20,639 nt of DNA from Phallusia fumigata. Taxonomy: Eukaryota; Chordata; Ascidiacea; Phlebobranchia; Ascidiidae. The notes beneath the pieces were generated by a model, which was not told where the DNA came from, did no database searches, and worked only from the letters and a program-made list of their open reading frames with translations. Made by a program: the position numbers and the translations under genes. Position 1 is the first letter of the stretch, and each line of letters begins with the position of its first letter. The stretch lies in the NCBI GenBank assembly GCA_008931825.1, contig QXVZ01034033.1:1-20639 (forward strand), written 5' to 3'. Shown piece by piece: positions 15,901 through 20,639 of the stretch.

Positions 15901-18900
15901 TAAATGCAACATGTTGGTCTCTTTGGTATGTTTTTAACAAAGAGACATTTTTTTGTAGATTGCTGCGACCTTTACTAAAAAGGAGCTGGACGCTTATGCA
16001 AAGGCAGGTGCAGTGGCTGAGGAAGTGATTTCATCAATCCGGACGGTCGTAGCATTTCATGGACAGGATAAGGAAGTAGAGAGGTGAGATGAAAAAGATA
16101 TTGTTGTGAAACACTTGGTTACATTCAGATAATATGTGATACATTGACTTGTCATTATTTCAAAAAAGGTTGTTAAAAATTAAAAAAAATTTATGAATTG
16201 TTTAAGTCACTTTTAGAACACTGTCTGCATAATTTTACAACTGTGTACTTTATTTAAAAACTATATTTTTATGTGTTTGAAACTAAAGCAACAAATTAAT
16301 TGACATAATATACATGGCAATTTTTAGGTTATAGGTATTAATGCTTAAGTGACCTCCCTTTGTTTAAGCCAGATCTGATACTGTGCAGCAGCTTTTTGGT
16401 TGTTTGTATCATAGACACTTTGTAACTAAAGACTGTTCGATAATAAGGCGATCAAAAATTAAACACAGTGTAGATTAACAAAATAATCTTAAAAATGTTA
16501 AAATTTTGTTTTTTTTAGGTATGATGTAAATCTTCAAAATGCAAAAGCAGTTGGAATTCGCAAGGGCATGACCTCAGGCCTTGGAATGGGTGTTGTGTTT
16601 CTAATTATGTTCTGTACATACGGCTTNTTTGTATCATAGACACTTTGTAACTAAAGACTGTTCGATAATAAGGCGATCAAAAATTAAACACAGTGTAGAT
16701 TAACAAAATAATCTTAAAAATGTTAAAATTTTGTTTTTTTTAGGTATGATGTAAATCTTCAAAATGCAAAAGCAGTTGGAATTCGCAAGGGCATGACCTC
16801 AGGCCTTGGAATGGGTGTTGTGTTTCTAATTATGTTCTGTACATACGGCTTAGCTTTCTGGTACGGATCAACGTTGGTGTTTGCTGAAAATTCCACCTTT
16901 GGTATTGACAGTATGCTTACGACATTCTTTGGCGTTCTCATTGGGGCTTTCTCTCTAGGCGGAGTAAGTAATTTGTTAAAATGTTATGATATGTTTTTGT
17001 TGTGTCACCTACACCTTAGTTTGAAAATTATCAAGGGAATTTTTTGAAACCACCATTGTAATGCAAAATGTGTTTGTTAAAAATGATGGCAACAGATTAA
17101 AGACTTTTCTATTTTTAATTGGAACTGTTCTTAGGCAAGTTTATTAACAGTGGTTTTTGGAACATATGGGTTAAACGCATCATTCAGAAAAAAGTCCATG
17201 CCCATCATAAGAAATAGGGGGAACCACTTAGCTGGGCATTAAAAGTTTTGCTTGGTGTATTGCTTGAAAGTTTCATTTTCATTTAGTTGCATTTGCATTT
17301 TTGGTCTTTGTAGTTGGTGGTTAACCCTTTTATGGGGGGGGGGACTGCTGAGTCATTCTCATGGTTGACCTTTCACAAACTCCTACAGCCAGTTTAACGA
17401 CCTTTACAGGTAAACTATCATGCCCTAAACAGCAATAAACGCTTATCCCAAATTGTGCAAATATTTTTCTTGACCATATTTGGAGAGAGCCTCCATTTTT
17501 GGCAAGTTTGCCAGACATTTTATTTCTCCGCTAGCTCTGTTAATGGCTTGTGAATATTTTTATTGCTCTGTTAATGAGATATAATGTAACTTGTTATGTT
17601 GAAGTTATATTTGGCCGATTGAAAGATTTTTCTAAACCAAACAAATTTTTGCGCTAAAATATATAAAAATCAAAAAGACCATCAAAATATCCTAAAAAAT
17701 AATCAAACTAAATGCAAACAAAGTATAAGTTGATTCTTTTCACAATTAAATTTTTGTTTCGATGGCTCGACTCAAATTGAAGTGGCCAACTTAAAAAAAT
17801 AAAAAAATGATCTAATGAAAATGCAATGGTAGCTTGACAGTGGACTCATTGTGAGTATAACGCATCCAGGTGTTGTTTGCCCCTCCGCCATAAATATAAA
17901 ACAATAAACAAAAACACTTTTCTTTTCATATGTGTACCTTGTTTAATCACAGTTTCATAATTATTTTTTTTTCCACAGGCCGGCGCCAACATGGAATATT
18001 TTGCGGCAGCGAAGGCAGCAGCGTATAAGGTGTTTGAGATCATCGACCGTGTTCCTGAGATCGACTGTATGTCAAAGGAAGGACACAGGCCACAGAAATG
18101 TCGGGGCGAGATCACTTTTAAACAAGTCGACTTTACTTATCCTTCCAGAGATGATGTCCAGGTTCGTTGTTTGTTTGATATGCAGTTCACCAGCGGATTT
18201 AAAATATCGTCCACTTAAAATTTTGCTAGTAATTAGTTTTAGCCCAAAGTTAAGGTGATTAAGGTCATAGTCTTTTTCCAATGATTTTGTGTTGCAAAAA
18301 GAAAAAGTTTAGAAACACTGCTTCCTATACGCTGATCTAAATAATGTGATTTCTGAAAANATCCTTCCAGAGATGATGTCCAGGTTCGTTGTTTGTTTGA
18401 TATGCAGTTCACCAGCGGATTTAAAATATCGTCCACTTAAAATTTTGCTAGTAATTAGTTTTAGCCCAAAGTTAAGGTGATTAAGGTCATAGTCTTTTTC
18501 CAATGATTTTGTGCTGCAAAAAGAAAAAGTTTAGAAACACTGCTTCCTATACGCTGATCTAAATAATGTGATTTCTGAAAAAGTCACTGGGCAGTTTGCA
18601 AAAATTTGTCCATTAGGTTGCAAAATTTTGTTCGTAGTTTGTTGGAAACTGCTTTCTTCAATGATTTTTTGTCGCAGAAAGGAAAGGCTAAGAAACCCTA
18701 CGTTCTTTGATCTATGTAATTTCTGGAAAAAAACACACAGTTTCGCTTAAGCATTTGCAACTGGTTTGCCAAATCCCTGGAGAAATGACTCTCTTATCCA
18801 AAGTCGAAACAAAAAATTGTAACATATTTATTCTTTTTTTTAGATTCTACATAAAGTTTCGTTCACAGCAGAGAGTGGGGAAACGACGGCTCTGTGCGGG

Positions 18901-18960
18901 CAAAGTGGATGCGGTAAAAGTACTTGCGTACAACTTATACAACGCTTCTACGATCCTCAG
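12967..18960 (+). CDS. abcb1-like: ABC transporter subfamily B (P-glycoprotein/MDR type), N-terminal half, 3' partial
   Basis: Ten exons: 12967-13094, 13457-13550, 13830-14038, 14634-14745, 15057-15190, 15602-15773, 15959-16083, 16744-16963 (truncated duplicate at 16519-16626), 17979-18161 and 18844-18960. They give exactly 498 codons ending in phase 0. ATG 12967 is the first ATG after a strong acceptor at 12895, and the 5' leader between them has stops. The first 74 residues are hydrophilic (acidic/basic [11 protein letters not shown] stretch). Then come TM1 (about 80-112), an extracellular loop with two Cys and sequons NFT and NIT, TM2 (exon 4), a coupling segment with [14 protein letters not shown] and GELNTRL, TM3-4 (exon 6), [14 protein letters not shown]5-6 (exon 8), and the P-gp-like linker [15 protein letters not shown]. 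The NBD1 A-loop Tyr452 is in FTYPSRDDV and Walker [10 protein letters not shown] is at residues 478-486 (18898-18924). Family knowledge: ATP-driven export of lipophilic compounds or lipids across the plasma membrane. Q-loop, signature, Walker B and the second half are absent from the window. ABCB1, ABCB4 and ABCB11 cannot be separated here. Confidence 0.93.
14371..14514. mobile_element. Degenerate hAT-like MITE fragment in the ABC transporter intron before exon 14634
   Basis: TAGGGGTGGGGAACCTCAGG followed by CCCG matches the look of hAT-family (Charlie-type) ends. About 140 nt later GGCTCCCCTATAG could be the decayed opposite end, with GTGGTCC inside it facing GGCCCG. No 8-bp target duplication is recognisable. 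The rest of this 595-nt intron (14039-14633) shows nothing specific. Confidence 0.4.
16403..16851 (+). repeat. Unmerged assembly overlap around N16627 (duplicates part of ABC exon 8)
   Basis: Positions 16403-16626 and 16628-16851 are identical as far as I can read, at an offset of 225, with one N between. The first copy contains exon 8 truncated at 16626; the second continues into the complete exon 16744-16963. This is a contig join, not a real exon duplication. Confidence 0.92.
17334..17343 (+). repeat. Poly-G run of 10
   Basis: Ten consecutive G in an otherwise AT-rich 1-kb intron (16964-17978). It is a likely site of length polymorphism or sequencing error. The only other feature recognised in this intron is SINE copy C. 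Confidence 0.9.
17758..17905 (+). mobile_element. Composite SINE, 5'-truncated copy C (ABC transporter intron before exon 17979)
   Basis: Starts within the SINE core (GATGGCTCGACTC, compare GATGGGTTGACC in copy B). It continues through AATTGAAGTGGCCAACTT, the A-rich linker, and the 3' module TGGACTCATTGTGAGTATAA, which aligns with copy B positions 8892 onward. It has no tRNA head. The terminal stem GTGGA (17840-17844) / TCCGC (17884-17888) pairs with one G-U wobble. It ends about 75 nt before the exon. Confidence 0.75.
18139..18581 (+). repeat. Unmerged assembly overlap around N18360 (duplicates the end of ABC exon 9)
   Basis: Positions 18139-18359 and 18361-18581 match at an offset of 222 with one visible difference (GTTGCAAAAAG versus GCTGCAAAAAG). 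The second copy repeats the last 23 nt of exon 17979-18161 with its donor, which would look like a spurious second donor. Use 18162 as the exon end. Confidence 0.92.
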
Positions 18961-20639
18961 GTAAGCTTAGAGTTGGTCTTTCGCGTTGAACTGAAGTAAG
19001 CTCTCTGCCGAGCAAAAAGAAAACTCTATATGTTAACCCAGCGGTCCTTAACTGTTTTCAGTACATTGGTCCCTCACCCGATATTCAAAGCTATAATCCC
19101 CAACCGAACATTTAGTTAAACTTTTCATGCACAAATTTTTAAGTTGTTATACTGGTTCAACACCCGTTACACTGCCGCCGCCGTGGGTTCGAATACCACC
19201 GCAGACTAGATTTTACTTCTTTTTTACGGCAAACAAAAATAAATTATTTTGGACGTTTGAGGTTTGCTTAACTATGTTTGGGCAACGAACCCTTAATATT
19301 TTGGGTCAGGATATCAAAATTTTCTGTTTAAGTAACATTACATCAATTAAAATTAAGTTTTTCCGTGCAAAGTCACTTAAGGACCCCTAAAAGCCACATT
19401 CATGCACCCCTAAAAGCCACATGGACCCTCTCCCAATGTTAAGAAACCCTGATATAAGATTACCCTCCAAGTTAGGAGCTTCAGTGCACACAAGCCAAAA
19501 CTTGTTTTAAACTCAAATATGGTATAAGTAGCCATTCAAGCCTGTTTGCTGGTAGTTACGAGCCTAGCCAGCCTTAAAACTGCCAACGTGGAGGGCTTTT
19601 AATTAATATTTAAGCCATCGTGTTGGCCTAGTGAACCTAGCACGTAAGCTTTTATTGTATTTGCTTTATGATCAACAGCCCTAACATACAACCACCCAAA
19701 ACATCCAAACTTAATAATGTCTTTCACCGCAAGAGTTTGTAACTTACTTTTGGGGCATTTGTGTTGCGTTGTTATTGAGATTAATTTGTTTCGTTTTTAG
19801 GCCTTTTGTTTGTCGTTCCCTTCAGCTTAGGTATGGTTGAGTTAATGTTTAACGCGGATTTTATCAGGAAAATTGTGATCAGGGTACAAAAGGTTAAATC
19901 AACCTTCCGCTCTGCTTGTGTTAATTTACGAGCTGCTTCCACAAATAACATTTATGCTTTAATATCAGGAGACAATAAATTTGCCAGTTCGCTGAAATAA
20001 CATCTAAAAATTATAGAAACAGACGTTATTAAAACGAACATTTCCGTAATAATCATAAAAACGGCAAAATATTGTAACCTGCGTTTGTGGGCGCCACAAG
20101 ACGATGTATTGAAAATTCTTTTTGCACAGCAGTTTCAGAATCAAACAGTAGTCCAATAAATGTAATGACTAGAAAAAAATGTAAACCGTTTCTAACCCCT
20201 TTCTTGTTGAAAAAAAAACTATTTTCGACATTGGCTAGCACCCATATAAGGTTGAATTAAAACTAAACTTGTATAAAGTGAATGACCCAAAAGCAACCGT
20301 TTGCAGTAAATTTCCATTAGACACAATTGTTTTAGCCTGACTCTATGCTGTACCCCATTACAAACAACATACACAAGCGGCCCATCTGTTAGGTCCATGA
20401 TTCAAAAAATACTGGCACAACTCAGTAAAAACAGAAAATCTGTGCTGCGGTTGGTTGTGGCCAAACTCACGTTGACTTAACATCTTGAACTTTGCTCAGA
20501 CATTTCCGACTCTGTGTTTATTTTTAGCACTTACCTTTCGAGACGAGTGGCTTTTGTAATACTCTGTTGTCATGGTCACGAACGCAACATTGACGCAGTC
20601 AGTGGTTCGCAACACTTTCAATGTCCTGGACTTTTGACG
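18961..20639 (+). other. Intron after the Walker A exon of the ABC transporter, open at the window end
   Basis: The donor GTAAGC follows the codons for RFYDPQ. I searched the rest for the next expected NBD exon (a GxVxxDG start, then SQEP and the LSGGQ-type signature) and found none on the + strand. The intron is therefore at least 1.68 kb, longer than any other here. Apart from the hAT-like insert at 19039-19451, nothing is recognised, including in 19452-20639. Confidence 0.75.
19039..19451. mobile_element. hAT-type MITE in the last visible ABC transporter intron
   Basis: The left end CAGCGGTCCTTAACTG and the inverted right end CAGGGTTTCTTAACATTGGG share the CAGNGG..CTTAAC pattern typical of hAT terminal repeats (about 11 of the first 14 bases). 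The 3' part has two copies of ACCCCTAAAAGCCACAT (19383 and 19406, offset 23). The interior contains a tRNA-like box B, GGGTTCGAATACC, near 19187. It has no transposase. A clear 8-bp target duplication is not visible (flanks TGTTAACC and ATATAAGA). Confidence 0.6.

Noticed and set aside
19150..19210. A functional tRNA gene around GGGTTCGAATACC
   Set aside because: The T-arm-like part is imperfect, and I could not form an acceptor stem, D-arm and anticodon arm. It is better seen as a fragment within the repeat.
19806..20000. The next ABC transporter exon
   Set aside because: It follows a TTTTTAG acceptor, but the translation has none of the NBD features expected after Walker A (IDG, Q-loop, signature).

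Overview
This is an AT-rich metazoan genomic window: three multi-exon genes, all on the + strand, with short exons, canonical GT-AG introns and many decayed transposons. The compact AT-rich introns, a tRNA-derived composite SINE and the gene families present fit a tunicate such as Ciona. That assignment is inference; no marker gene here proves it.

Layout. Positions 349-4568 hold the 3' nine exons of a peptidase S10 (cathepsin A / lysosomal protective protein type) gene whose first exon lies upstream of the window. Positions 5046-9777 hold a complete ten-exon tandem paralogue (472 codons, signal peptide, full Ser-Asp-His triad). All nine intron positions and phases visible in both genes agree, so they arose by local duplication. 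Positions 9778-12895 are intergenic, with a TTCTGT-rich tract, a GC-richer repeat-like segment, a CRE palindrome and a small microsatellite. Positions 12967-18960 hold the first ten exons (498 codons) of an ABCB / P-glycoprotein-type ABC transporter, from the start codon to the Walker A motif of the first nucleotide-binding domain. The rest lies beyond the window, after an intron of at least 1.68 kb.

Most interesting points. (1) The upstream S10 paralogue keeps its catalytic triad. It has replaced all three residues equivalent to yeast carboxypeptidase Y Asn51, Glu65 and Glu145, which bind the substrate's C-terminal carboxylate: Asn to Phe, Glu to Gln, Glu to Val. It looks like an expressed S10 protein that is no longer a conventional carboxypeptidase. 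(2) Intron 7 of the second gene carries a 137-bp insert flanked by a perfect 13-bp direct repeat. The insert consists of two inverted, complementary halves of a type-I hammerhead ribozyme. (3) Three copies of a composite SINE share a 3' module whose terminal stem is kept by compensatory changes. (4) An in-frame 75-nt duplication in the first S10 gene creates two competing donor sites of the same phase.

Assembly caution. Each of the three single Ns (6735, 16627, 18360) is flanked by a 221-249 nt near-identical direct duplication containing exon sequence. These are unmerged contig or haplotype overlaps, not biology. One copy of each must be dropped to read the genes correctly.

The two S10 products should enter the secretory/lysosomal pathway (seen directly only for gene 2, through its signal peptide). 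The ABC protein should be a membrane exporter. Nothing links the transporter functionally to the peptidases except proximity.
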